Source: an uncultured Oscillospiraceae bacterium
GTDB lineage: Bacteria > Bacillota > Clostridia > Oscillospirales > Ruminococcaceae
Direction of reading: 5' to 3'
DNA: 60,757 nt
Assembly (NCBI GenBank): GCA_902490585.1
Contig: CABUEI010000011.1
Location: 1-60,757 of the forward strand
Part shown: one piece after another, positions 1 through 8,130 of the stretch
How positions within the stretch are numbered: the stretch's first letter is position 1
Layout of the letters: each line of letters opens with the position of its first letter
Program-made: the position numbers and the translations under genes
The notes under the pieces: model-generated
Seen by the model: the letters and a program-made list of their open reading frames with translations, nothing else
Databases searched by the model: none
What the model was told of the DNA's origin: nothing

Positions 1-420
1 GTTTGTTGAAAGTGAAAAACTTATATTAGCCGTGACAGCTCCCCTTTTTCGAGGGACGCCGGGAGTGATGGTGCGAAGCGAGGGGTAGTACGAAATTGGC
101 GGTGGGAGTGAGAGTGGCGAGGTTTGCGGTATTTATGGGTAAGGAGAGTGGGATAAACTAAGTGACAGTGCTAAGGGAATACAATCCACTCAGTCACGGC
201 ACGGATATGTTTGAGAAGTGTAAGGGATAGTTTGGATGAACAGTTTGTTGAAAGTGAAAAACTTATATTAGCCGTGACAGCTCCCCTTTTTCGAGAGGCG
301 CCAAGAGTGATGGTGCGTTGCTAGGGGGTAGTGATGATTTTGCGAGGATCGTAAGAACAGTGAGGTTTGATGAGTGGAGTTGGATTAGCTGAGTGATAGT
401 GCGGAGAGTAGGTGGTTGGA
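1..420. repeat. Degenerate ~242-bp direct repeat, non-coding
   Basis: The first 53 bases recur exactly at 243-295. The similarity continues with scattered changes to about base 90 (copy 1) and 333 (copy 2); both read AGTGATGGTGCG shortly after the identical block. Weaker similarity goes on, with GTGAGGTTTG-like and GTGACAGTGC/GTGATAGTGC stretches at matching offsets, so the repeat unit is about 242 bp. The plus strand is purine-rich and no plausible ORF with a ribosome binding site is present. Copy 1 starts at the window edge, so the array may continue outside. This explains most of the gene-free stretch 1-509; nothing else is recognised in it except the terminator at its right end. Confidence 0.7.
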
Positions 421-474
421 CGGGACGATAAAAGTCGGTTTTCTAAAAGTATATAGTGGTATAGGCAGACTGAA

Positions 475-503
475 AACGTCCGGTTCTGAGTGAGCCGGAC
501 GTT
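475..503 (-). terminator. Hairpin terminator of the LytTR regulator gene
   Basis: A 9-bp perfect stem (AACGTCCGG / CCGGACGTT) with an 11-nt loop lies 6 bp beyond the regulator's stop codon. On the minus strand it is followed by a short TTTTC run, so termination may be modest. Confidence 0.6.
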
Positions 504-509
504 CTATAT

Positions 510-1232
510 TTATATTCCTTTTACGGTGCTTTTTGCTTCGATATAGTCGAAATAACACTTCTTAATCTGTGCTTTGCTTCTGCTTCGTATCAGCACGCTG
601 TCGCCGTTGTCAAGGCGGAATTGCTCGTCAACTGCGACAACATGATCCATATTGACAATGTAACTCCTGTGACATCTGAGAAAGCGTGATTCGTTACACA
701 GAGCCTGATTTTCGATCTCATCAAGACGCATATAAAGCGAATATTCCTCATCTGTAGTATGGAGTATGCAACGGTTGTTGCAACTCTCGATATAGATAAT
801 ATCGCTGTACATTATGTTGACGTAACTGTTGCGTACTTTAACTCTTACATAATCCGTAACGTACTGTTCAAGCACCCTGTCGAGAACACTTTCAAGACGG
901 TCGGCACTGTAGGGCTTCAATATATAGCCGTTTGCCTTTACGCTGTAGCTTTCAATCGCATACTCCGAAGTAATTGTCGAAAATATCAACAGGTTGTCGT
1001 AACCCATCTCCCTGAGCTTTCTCGCAACGTCTATCCCGAGTTCATTTCCGACATATATATCCATAAGAACGATATCGAAAACTGTTCCGTTTTCATAATC
1101 GGAAAGCAGTTTTGAGCCCGTTTCATAGGTTATAACGCTGCACTTCTTTTTATGCTTTTTGAAGTATTCAACTATAAGAATTCTTGACAGCTTTAAATCA
1201 ACATTGCTGTCGTCACATATCGCTATTATCAT
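510..1232 (-). CDS. LytTR-family response regulator (AgrA/VirR-like)
   Basis: The 240-residue protein has an N-terminal receiver domain (about 1-120) with the acidic pair D7-D8, phospho-acceptor D58 in VLMDIY, T86 and K106 (ILKPY), followed by a LytTR DNA-binding domain (about 130-232). Proteins of this build bind direct-repeat promoter sites and usually control peptide signalling, bacteriocin or surface functions. No histidine kinase or peptide gene lies beside it here, so its partner is unknown. The ATG has an AAAGGA ribosome site 10 nt upstream, and a promoter (TTGCAT-17-TAAAAT) lies about 60 bp upstream. It appears monocistronic. Confidence 0.9.
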   Translation of the reverse strand: MIIAICDDSNVDLKLSRILIVEYFKKHKKKCSVITYETGSKLLSDYENGTVFDIVLMDIYVGNELGIDVARKLREMGYDNLLIFSTITSEYAIESYSVKANGYILKPYSADRLESVLDRVLEQYVTDYVRVKVRNSYVNIMYSDIIYIESCNNRCILHTTDEEYSLYMRLDEIENQALCNESRFLRCHRSYIVNMDHVVAVDEQFRLDNGDSVLIRSRSKAQIKKCYFDYIEAKSTVKGI

Positions 1233-1293
1233 TGCTAACCGATCCTTTACGTTGATACAATCCGTTGTATCGGGAAAAAGTCCTGCTGTTATT

Positions 1294-1322
1294 ATTTTAA
1301 CATACTTTTAGTAACAATGCAA
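1294..1322 (-). promoter_or_regulatory. Promoter of the LytTR regulator
   Basis: On the minus strand, -35 TTGCAT (1317-1322) and -10 TAAAAT (1294-1299) are separated by 17 bp. Confidence 0.55.
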
Positions 1323-1387
1323 TGCCGAAATTAAGCAATTTGAAATTTCAATAAATTCGACAAATTATATACCGCAGATATACGGAG

Positions 1388-2617
1388 TTATGCCCATGTT
1401 CCGTTTCTGAATACAGGCACTTCTCTTCCATCCTCGGTGATACCTGTTATGTCAAGGTCATCTGAGCCTACCATGAAGTCAACGTGAATTATCGAGTCGT
1501 TTATGCCCATTGCATGAATTTCATCGAGCGTCATGTTTTCCGCTCCTTCGATAACTTCCTGAAAGCCCTCACCGACAGCGACATGGCAGCAGGCGTTCTC
1601 ATCAAACAGCGTGTTCATGAACAGCAGACCCGAACGGTTTATAGGCGACTCCTTGGGTACAAGTGCAACTTCGCCGAGCATAGACGCACCGTCGTCCATT
1701 GCGAACATCTTTTTAAGGATATCCTCACCCTGACGTGCCGTACAGCCGGATACTCTGCCGTTTTTAAATTTGACTTCAAAGCCCTCTATCAGATTTCCCG
1801 ACCAGCTGAGAGGTTTTGTGGCAACGAGTTTACCCTCGCACTTGCCTTTCATGGGGCTGATAAATACTTCTTCGGTCGGCATATTCGGCACATAAGCCGC
1901 ACCGTTTACACGGTTGATATCAGCCGCACCGCACCACTTTGCACCGGGGATAAGTTCTACGGAAAAATCCGTTCCGTTACTGCTCTTATATTTAAGACTC
2001 TTAAAGCCCTGTGAGTTGAGCCAATCGGCTTTTGCTCTCATTGTATCGGTGTGCTGTTTCCATACCTTTTCCCAGTTGCCGCTACCGTCAAGATAAACGC
2101 AGGAGAAAATAGCGTTCCAGAGTTTTTCAACCGCTGTTTCAGTATCATCGTCCGGGAAAACTTTCTTTGCCCATTTGGGTGATGCGGCGGCAACGATAAG
2201 CCACTGGTGCTTGCCGTCAATCTCGTCACGGTACTTTTTAAGCACCTTTGAGCGCATCTGACCTACTGTTGAAATCACATCGGCAGGAATACCGCTGAGT
2301 TCATCGGGGTCTGCCGATTCGATAAATATTCTTGCAGGCAAGTCCTTAACCATCTGCTTCTGACGCTCTTCTTCCCAAGGGAGTACAGTACCGAGCGTTT
2401 CAACTGTTGCGTTCTCATAGTGAAGTCTGTCGATAGCTCCGCAACTCCAGAACATCTCGACATAGCTTGCGCCTGCGTTGTAACATTCCTTTGCGACAAG
2501 GGTTGCAAGCTCGTGCTGATCGACCTCTGTATAAAGGCGGACTTTCTGTCCTTTCTGAACATTTGCGCCGACCTTTACCATAAGTTTTGCGTATTCGCTG
2601 AGCATTTTTATATCCAT
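1388..2617 (-). CDS. M29-family metallo-aminopeptidase (AmpS/PepS type)
   Basis: The 409-residue cytoplasmic protein matches family M29 (AmpS, PepS, aminopeptidase T) along its length. This family uses a co-catalytic metal pair to release N-terminal amino acids from peptides. Recognisable blocks are the N-terminal YAKLMVKVGANVQKGQ, the central EVFISP segment, GEVALVPKESPI, the histidine-containing CHVAVGEGF, and HVDFMVGSDDLDI near the C-terminus; these carry the Glu, His and Asp ligands known from the family. The size is normal (about 400-415). The ATG follows AGGAGG at ideal spacing. It is divergent from hcp and has its own consensus promoter. Confidence 0.92.
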   Translation of the reverse strand: MDIKMLSEYAKLMVKVGANVQKGQKVRLYTEVDQHELATLVAKECYNAGASYVEMFWSCGAIDRLHYENATVETLGTVLPWEEERQKQMVKDLPARIFIESADPDELSGIPADVISTVGQMRSKVLKKYRDEIDGKHQWLIVAAASPKWAKKVFPDDDTETAVEKLWNAIFSCVYLDGSGNWEKVWKQHTDTMRAKADWLNSQGFKSLKYKSSNGTDFSVELIPGAKWCGAADINRVNGAAYVPNMPTEEVFISPMKGKCEGKLVATKPLSWSGNLIEGFEVKFKNGRVSGCTARQGEDILKKMFAMDDGASMLGEVALVPKESPINRSGLLFMNTLFDENACCHVAVGEGFQEVIEGAENMTLDEIHAMGINDSIIHVDFMVGSDDLDITGITEDGREVPVFRNGTWA

Positions 2618-2697
2618 TGTGTTATCCTCCTGTAGTCCGGGCAGTCTTTCACGATATTATTTTCATATCCGTTAGCGTTATGCAACTGTCTGTAATT

Positions 2698-2726
2698 ATT
2701 ATAGAACTCTTTTGGGGTGATGTCAA
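2698..2726 (-). promoter_or_regulatory. Consensus sigma-A promoter of the M29 peptidase
   Basis: Minus strand TTGACA (2721-2726), a 17-bp spacer and TATAAT (2698-2703): a perfect match to the housekeeping consensus. No equally good promoter was found for the divergent hcp gene. Confidence 0.8.
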
Positions 2727-2788
2727 GAAAATCATGTCGGTGTATATTTTTCCTCAATTTTTACAGAATAGCACAAGGAGGTAATTTT

Positions 2789-4357
2789 ATGGACGAAATG
2801 TTTTGTTTTCAGTGTCAGCAGACGGCACACAACGAAAAATGCAACGGCAAGGCGGGTGTATGCGGTAAGAAAAGCGATACCGCAAAAGCACAGGACGAAC
2901 TTATCGGCGCACTTATAGGACTTGCAAAGGCGGCGGAGTACGGTACACCTACGGACAGTACCGACCGCCTTGTTCTGAAAGGACTTTTCACTACTATCAC
3001 TAACGTAAACTTCAACACACATACCGTAAAGGAACTTACGGCGGAAGTAAAGGACGAAAAACGCAGGATCTACAAGAGCCATGTTGACGACTACGAACTG
3101 TCAAGGCTGTGGGAAGCAAATGATGATATACGCTCGCTGAAATCGCTTATTCTGTTCGGTATCAAGGGTATGGCGGCGTATGCTTATCATGCGCTTGCTC
3201 TGGGTAAAACGGACAGCGAGGTAAATTCTTTCTTCTACACGGCACTCAGGGCGATTGAAGGGGAAAGCGACCCCGACAAGCTGTTAGGGCTTGTGCTGAA
3301 AACGGGTGAAGTCAACTTCAGGTGCATGGCGCTTCTTGACAGTGCAAATACCGAAAGCTACGGCAACCCCGTGCCGACTGTCGTTCCGTTGACGATAGAA
3401 AAAGGTCCGTTTATAGTGGTCAGCGGTCACGATCTGCACGACATGAAACTGTTGCTCCAGCAGACAGAGGGCAAAGGCATAAATATCTACACCCACAGCG
3501 AAATGCTACCTGCACACGCATATCCCGAGCTTAAAAAATACAAGCATTTAAAAGGCAACTTCGGTACGGGCTGGCAGAATCAGCAATCGGAATTTCACAA
3601 TATTCCTGCACCGATACTGTTTACTACCAACTGCATTATGCCTGTAAGACAGAGCTACAGCGACAGAGTTTTCACGACCTCTGTGGTATCTTACCCCGAA
3701 CTTGTCCATATCGGCGATGACAAGGATTTTTCACCCGTTATAGCTAAGGCACTTGAGTGCGGAGGCTATGACGAGGACAAGGAAATGACGGGCATGAACG
3801 GCGGTCACACGGTTATGACGGGCTTTGCGCACAATGCCGTTCTATCAAGAGCAGATGAGATCGTAGCACTTGTTAAACAGGGAAAGATAAAGCACTTCTT
3901 CCTTATCGGCGGTTGTGACGGTGCAAGTCCGAGCAGAAGCTACTACACCGATTTTGCAAAGGCTACACCGCCCGATACGCTTATCTTAACACTTGCGTGC
4001 GGAAAGTACCGTATAAACGACCTTGACCTCGGCACAATTGAGGGTATACCGAGAATACTGGACTGCGGACAGTGCAACGACGCATACAGTGCTATAAGAA
4101 TCGCTCTTGCACTTGCGGACGCTTTCGGCTGTTCGGTGAACGACCTGCCGCTGACGCTTGTTCTGTCGTGGTATGAGCAGAAAGCCGTCTGCATACTACT
4201 GACGCTTTTATATCTCGGAATAAAGAATATTTTCCTTGGCCCTACTCTGCCTGCATTTGTTTCACCCGGAGTACTTGATATACTTGTGGAAAAATACAAC
4301 ATCACACCGACCGACAACCCGGAAAGTGACCTTGCAAAAGTACTCGGCAGAAAATAA
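2789..4357 (+). CDS. hcp: Hybrid-cluster protein (hydroxylamine reductase / NO-stress)
   Basis: This is a 522-residue Hcp/prismane protein. It is credited in the family with hydroxylamine reductase activity and, in enteric bacteria, with NO reductase and S-nitrosylase roles. The N-terminal cluster cysteines are C6, C9, C18 and C25 (spacing X2-X8-X6), close to the class I pattern of anaerobes. Hybrid-cluster residues are recognisable in VVSGHDLHD, TTNCIMP, IGGCDGA, LTLACGKYRIN and the DCGQCNDAY segment. The reading frame is open further upstream to 2717, but the ATG at 2789 directly follows AAGGAGG and begins the conserved MDEMFCFQCQQ, so I chose it. A partner reductase (hcr) is not adjacent, as in many clostridia. 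No clear terminator follows. Confidence 0.95.
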   Translation: MDEMFCFQCQQTAHNEKCNGKAGVCGKKSDTAKAQDELIGALIGLAKAAEYGTPTDSTDRLVLKGLFTTITNVNFNTHTVKELTAEVKDEKRRIYKSHVDDYELSRLWEANDDIRSLKSLILFGIKGMAAYAYHALALGKTDSEVNSFFYTALRAIEGESDPDKLLGLVLKTGEVNFRCMALLDSANTESYGNPVPTVVPLTIEKGPFIVVSGHDLHDMKLLLQQTEGKGINIYTHSEMLPAHAYPELKKYKHLKGNFGTGWQNQQSEFHNIPAPILFTTNCIMPVRQSYSDRVFTTSVVSYPELVHIGDDKDFSPVIAKALECGGYDEDKEMTGMNGGHTVMTGFAHNAVLSRADEIVALVKQGKIKHFFLIGGCDGASPSRSYYTDFAKATPPDTLILTLACGKYRINDLDLGTIEGIPRILDCGQCNDAYSAIRIALALADAFGCSVNDLPLTLVLSWYEQKAVCILLTLLYLGIKNIFLGPTLPAFVSPGVLDILVEKYNITPTDNPESDLAKVLGRK

Positions 4358-4393
4358 TCACACAAAAATATAAATTTCGCCACAAAAGAGGTA

Positions 4394-4420
4394 TTGCTTT
4401 TTCGGTTTTACTGTTATAAT
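4394..4420 (+). promoter_or_regulatory. Possible promoter of the GH5 gene
   Basis: A perfect TATAAT (4415-4420) has a weak TTGCTT at only 15 bp spacing, so the -35 assignment is uncertain. Confidence 0.4.
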
Positions 4421-4488
4421 CAGGGTGTAAAGATAAGAAAAATGCAGGAGCTTCCCTGCGTACATTATGATTATGACGGAGAAAAACT

Positions 4489-5514
4489 ATGAGAAATTTT
4501 GACGGATTCTATAAAGGCATTGACCTCGGCGGCTGGATCTCACAGTGCGGCGAAAAGTACAATGATGAGCATTACTCGACTTTCATCACAGAAAAGGATA
4601 TTGAAAAGATAGCGGCAATGGGACTTGACCATGTTCGTATGCCTGTTGACTACAATGTAATACAGACGGACGACGGAAAGATCATCGAAAGCGGAATGGC
4701 TTACATTGAAAGCTGTGTCGGCTGGTGCAAAAAGCACGGTCTTAATATCGTTATCGATCTGCACAAGACCTGCGGATATATCTTTGACGATCCGAGCTAT
4801 TGCGGATTTTTCGGCAACGAAAAGCTGCAGGATCAGTTTGTATATCTGTGGCAGGAGATAGCAAAGCGTTACGGAAATGATGAGCATATAGCTTTTGAAC
4901 TGCTGAACGAAATCACAAGCGCAGATTTCACAGATTCGTGGAACAGGATAGCAAGCCGTACCGTAAAGGAGATAAGAAAAATAGCGCCCGACACAAAGAT
5001 AGTTATCGGCGGTATCTTCAACTCGAGCATTTACGGACTTACACTGCTTGACATTGATTGGGATGAAAACATAGTGCTGACATTCCACTGCTACAATCCG
5101 CTTGTTTTCACTCATCAGGGTGCCGGCTGGGTAGATCGCCTTGATAAGTCATACCGCACAAAATTCCCTGCTACAGCCGAAAAGCTTCTTGCGGACAGCA
5201 GAAAATATTTCGGTGAGGATTTCACTTCGGATTTTGACGGTATAACAGGTATGATTGACAGCGGCTTCTTTGTAAAGATGTTTGCCGACGCTGTAAAGGT
5301 AGCGGAAAAGCTGGAGCTTCCGCTTTACTGCGGCGAATACGGCGTTATAGACAGAGCCGATCCCGAAAGCACGCTCAACTGGTTCAGAATGATAAACGAG
5401 GCGTTTGAAAAGCTTCATATTGCCCGTGCGGTATGGTCTTACAAGGAAATGGACTTCGGCATAACGGACGAGCATTATGCACCGATTTATAATGAGCTTG
5501 TAAAGGTGCTGTAA
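4489..5514 (+). CDS. Cytoplasmic GH5-family glycoside hydrolase
   Basis: The 341-residue protein has the GH5 (cellulase family A) TIM-barrel signature. R50 is in DHVRMPVD, the acid/base is E141 in the FELLNE motif, H200 and Y202 are in LTFHCYN, and the nucleophile is E283 in LYCGEYGV. There is no signal peptide, dockerin or carbohydrate-binding module, so it probably acts inside the cell on imported oligosaccharides such as cellodextrins or manno-oligosaccharides; the exact substrate cannot be read from sequence. The start ATG follows a GGAGA site. It is a single gene ended by a strong bidirectional terminator. Length is normal for a catalytic domain alone. Confidence 0.88.
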   Translation: MRNFDGFYKGIDLGGWISQCGEKYNDEHYSTFITEKDIEKIAAMGLDHVRMPVDYNVIQTDDGKIIESGMAYIESCVGWCKKHGLNIVIDLHKTCGYIFDDPSYCGFFGNEKLQDQFVYLWQEIAKRYGNDEHIAFELLNEITSADFTDSWNRIASRTVKEIRKIAPDTKIVIGGIFNSSIYGLTLLDIDWDENIVLTFHCYNPLVFTHQGAGWVDRLDKSYRTKFPATAEKLLADSRKYFGEDFTSDFDGITGMIDSGFFVKMFADAVKVAEKLELPLYCGEYGVIDRADPESTLNWFRMINEAFEKLHIARAVWSYKEMDFGITDEHYAPIYNELVKVL

Positions 5515-5538
5515 TAAGCGGATATAAATAAATATGAC

Positions 5539-5568
5539 AAAACCGATGCTTTTTGGGCATCGGTTTTT
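5539..5568. terminator. Bidirectional terminator between GH5 and GGDEF genes
   Basis: An 11-bp perfect stem AAAACCGATGC / GCATCGGTTTT with a 7-nt loop is followed by T's on the plus strand and by TTTTG on the minus strand. It serves the two converging genes. Confidence 0.85.
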
Positions 5569-5572
5569 GTGT

Positions 5573-6751
5573 TTATTTTTCTCCGTCGGGGCGGAATGTA
5601 TGTTCCTTGAACGCTATGCAGTTTCCGCCGATACGTTTTGCAACGTTCTGGGAGCGCATCGCCCTGACATATATATCGTCATAGGTATCGCCGGGCATAC
5701 CTCTTGCGGCGCTTACTGTCGCCGTTATGTTACGGTAACGGTTCGCCTCGGGGAACGGTATCTTCATATCCCTTACGGCACTGCGTATCTCTTCGCTGAG
5801 TACAATTGCCTCCTTATCGGCTTTTACCGTAAGGCAGACAAGGATAGTATCGCCCTCATATCTGCAGATAATATCCGTCTTAGGCTTTGATATTATCTTT
5901 ACGCAGTTGGCTACGGCAAAAAGCACTTCATCGGCTTTTTCCGTGCCGTAAATGCGGTTGTATTCCGCAAAATTGTCTATATCGACAAGTAAAAGTGCAA
6001 TGCTGTTTCCGCTTCTGAGAAGCTCGGTCGCCTTTTCTATGCCGTATGCCCTGTTATAAAGGTCTGTACGGCTGTCCATAACCGCCGACATCTTCATCCT
6101 CTCTTTGTCATCCTTTATACGCTTTGAGTTTATCATTCTGGCGGTATAAAGGCTGTACATCGAGCAGGATATAAAAAAGCCGAGCAAGGCAAGTCCCCAC
6201 ACTGTGAACGGGTAATAGCCCGAAACATCGTTTATATTACAGAGTATCGTATACCACACGGGGATTATTCCGAGGAAGAACGCCGATGCGGCAGGTGCGA
6301 ATACGGGAACGGTGGCGAAAACCATTATTGTTACCGCTGTCTGTGAAAGTCCGGTCGCCCCGAAAATGCAGCCGGTGACCTTTATGCAGTATGAAATCAG
6401 ATAAAGTCCCCAGAATACATAAGGATAATATGACGGGTATTTTCCGCTGAAATAAAATCCGAAGCCTACACCGCACACTGCGGTGAACAGTATCAGCACC
6501 TCTCCTGCAATCTCAGCCGAACCGCCGTCGGTAATTACATTCTCGAACAGAACCGACATAAACGTGCAGATTATCATTATAAGCGCCGCTATGGGAATGA
6601 TACGGCAGTTATAGCGTGATATGCAGGCAGTGAGCAGACTTTTGCCGCTTTTACCCTCGATCTTCTGTGTAGAAAACTTTGTTGCCGTTGCCATAGGCAG
6701 ACGGTTTTTAATTTCATTTGCTCCGAGTGAAAACAACTCTGTAACTTTCAT
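5573..6751 (-). CDS. Membrane GGDEF-domain protein with degenerate active site
   Basis: The 392-residue protein has about five predicted membrane segments (about 50-70, 82-102, 110-130, 138-165, 182-203) and a C-terminal GGDEF domain (about 220-385). The metal/substrate block LLLVDIDNFAEYNRIYG is intact, but the signature loop reads RYEGDTI (299-303 = EGDTI) instead of RYGGDEF. The first Gly and the catalytic Glu are lost, so diguanylate cyclase activity is unlikely; a GTP- or ligand-binding or scaffold role is more plausible. It is the last gene of the cluster running from rnfC. Its ribosome site AAAGGA overlaps the end of the preceding gene, 6 bp upstream, implying co-translation. Confidence 0.85.
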   Translation of the reverse strand: MKVTELFSLGANEIKNRLPMATATKFSTQKIEGKSGKSLLTACISRYNCRIIPIAALIMIICTFMSVLFENVITDGGSAEIAGEVLILFTAVCGVGFGFYFSGKYPSYYPYVFWGLYLISYCIKVTGCIFGATGLSQTAVTIMVFATVPVFAPAASAFFLGIIPVWYTILCNINDVSGYYPFTVWGLALLGFFISCSMYSLYTARMINSKRIKDDKERMKMSAVMDSRTDLYNRAYGIEKATELLRSGNSIALLLVDIDNFAEYNRIYGTEKADEVLFAVANCVKIISKPKTDIICRYEGDTILVCLTVKADKEAIVLSEEIRSAVRDMKIPFPEANRYRNITATVSAARGMPGDTYDDIYVRAMRSQNVAKRIGGNCIAFKEHTFRPDGEK

Positions 6752-6757
6752 TATTTT

Positions 6758-7489
6758 TTATTCCTTTCGGGAATTATCCTCACCGTTATCCGCAGGTTCG
6801 GTGAAATTTCTTCCGCAATGCTCGCAGAAGGACGAATTGCCGTTTATCTTTGCGTGGCAGAACGGGCATTCGTCATAGTGCTGAAGCTGAACGCTTCCGT
6901 TGTCGATTTCAATATTGTCAATTTCGGGGTGGTCGGTGAACAGGGTCTTACGCTTTCTGAAATAAATGTAATTAAGCAGTGATACGACACCCGAAAATGC
7001 TATCATCACTATCATATTTCTGACAGTATCGCTGAATGTATAAACCGCAGGATCGACCATAGCATTAAGACATCCCGACATAAGCTGTCGCACGCCGTTT
7101 ATAACAGGAACAGAAATCAGAAATGCGACTATCAGATTATATCCCGACACTGCGAGCGTACCCATTCTTTTGAACACAAGCACACACAGCACAAGAAGAT
7201 AGACCGTTACCAGAAAATCCGCTACGGCGATTGCCGTGAATAATTCCATATTTATTCCGGACGTTCCGGCAAAGGCAACCTGTATCTTTTCGATGGCTTC
7301 GGGATTGTTAATTGTGGCGGCTATAAGAATATAACTGCCTATAACCAATATGCAGTTTATGATATTGAGTATCATCGACACATAGCGAAAAAATTTAAAC
7401 CACCTCAGCGGTAACGGATAATAATCCATTCTTAGCTTTGCACGATATTTTCTTAATTCACGTTCATTCTTTTTTGCGTTTTCATCCAT
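6758..7489 (-). CDS. Four-to-five-TM membrane protein with C-terminal zinc ribbon
   Basis: A 243-residue protein of no family I recognise. It has a basic N-terminus, about four or five hydrophobic segments, then a cytoplasmic tail ending in a zinc ribbon (CPFCHAK...CEHCGRN). It is a diverged paralogue of the preceding gene: both have a PLxxxWFxxF motif before the first membrane helix and end the membrane part with YF(R/K)(K/N)R(K/R)(T/S)LF(T/S)D. The frame is open to a TTG at 7507, but the ATG at 7489 follows AAAGGA at 9 nt, so I use it. It lies between the rnf genes and the GGDEF gene in one tight minus-strand cluster; a role with Rnf is inference from position only. Confidence 0.75.
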   Translation of the reverse strand: MDENAKKNERELRKYRAKLRMDYYPLPLRWFKFFRYVSMILNIINCILVIGSYILIAATINNPEAIEKIQVAFAGTSGINMELFTAIAVADFLVTVYLLVLCVLVFKRMGTLAVSGYNLIVAFLISVPVINGVRQLMSGCLNAMVDPAVYTFSDTVRNMIVMIAFSGVVSLLNYIYFRKRKTLFTDHPEIDNIEIDNGSVQLQHYDECPFCHAKINGNSSFCEHCGRNFTEPADNGEDNSRKE

Positions 7490-7503
7490 TTTGTTAAGTC
7501 CTT

Positions 7504-8091
7504 TCAATCACTGAAAAGACTCCTTCTGTTTTTGAAATATCTTAAATTCAGAATGAGCCATACTGCCATAAATACTACTGAGAAAATTGCGAAAAGTATA
7601 TTTGTTATGCTGACTTCATAGCCGTCAACACCGCTGAACAGCACAAATCTGAAAAGCTCGCTTGCCGAAGTGCTTACAGCGTTTACGCACGAGGTATAGA
7701 TGAGGAAAAATTTAAGGAAACCATAAGATTTTTGGGTCAACTCGGAAAGCTGTCTGAACATTATGACGCAAAGAGGAACAACAGCCGCAAGCAGTACCGA
7801 CATTACGATATTGTATGCAATAAAGCCGGGTATTGCGGCAGGGTTTGCCTTTGCCTGCACCTCCGGACTGAATGACGCAAATACCGACACAACGCATACT
7901 ATAGCCGAGTAGCCCGACATAACAGCCTGCAGTACCGTTATCACGGTCTTGAATATGCGAAACCATGTTATTGACAGCGGACAGTCATACAGCTTATGAT
8001 TTGCATAGCGCATTCTGTCACTGCGGCTGTTTATCACGGGTTTCTTAGGTTCTGTCTTGTATGAGCTGTTCTTTCTCTTTACTTTTGACAT
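7504..8091 (-). CDS. Membrane protein, paralogue of its downstream neighbour
   Basis: A 195-residue protein with a very basic N-terminus (about 1-35), about four membrane segments and the closing motif YFKNRRSLFSD, shared with the next gene, but without that gene's zinc ribbon. This suggests a tandem duplication followed by loss or gain of the ribbon. It starts 39 bp after rnfB with no terminator between, so it is probably co-transcribed with rnfCDGEAB. I do not recognise the family. The start ATG has GAAAGGA about 12 nt upstream. It could help anchor or assemble the Rnf complex or be a general stress membrane protein; the sequence does not decide. Confidence 0.72.
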   Translation of the reverse strand: MSKVKRKNSSYKTEPKKPVINSRSDRMRYANHKLYDCPLSITWFRIFKTVITVLQAVMSGYSAIVCVVSVFASFSPEVQAKANPAAIPGFIAYNIVMSVLLAAVVPLCVIMFRQLSELTQKSYGFLKFFLIYTSCVNAVSTSASELFRFVLFSGVDGYEVSITNILFAIFSVVFMAVWLILNLRYFKNRRSLFSD

Positions 8092-8130
8092 CTCTTGTAG
8101 GTTTCCTTTCGTTTGCCTGAAATAATCAGA

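Noticed and set aside
2717..2788. Longer N-terminus for the hybrid-cluster protein
   Set aside because: The extra 24 residues are not family-like, and AAGGAGG directly precedes the ATG at 2789.
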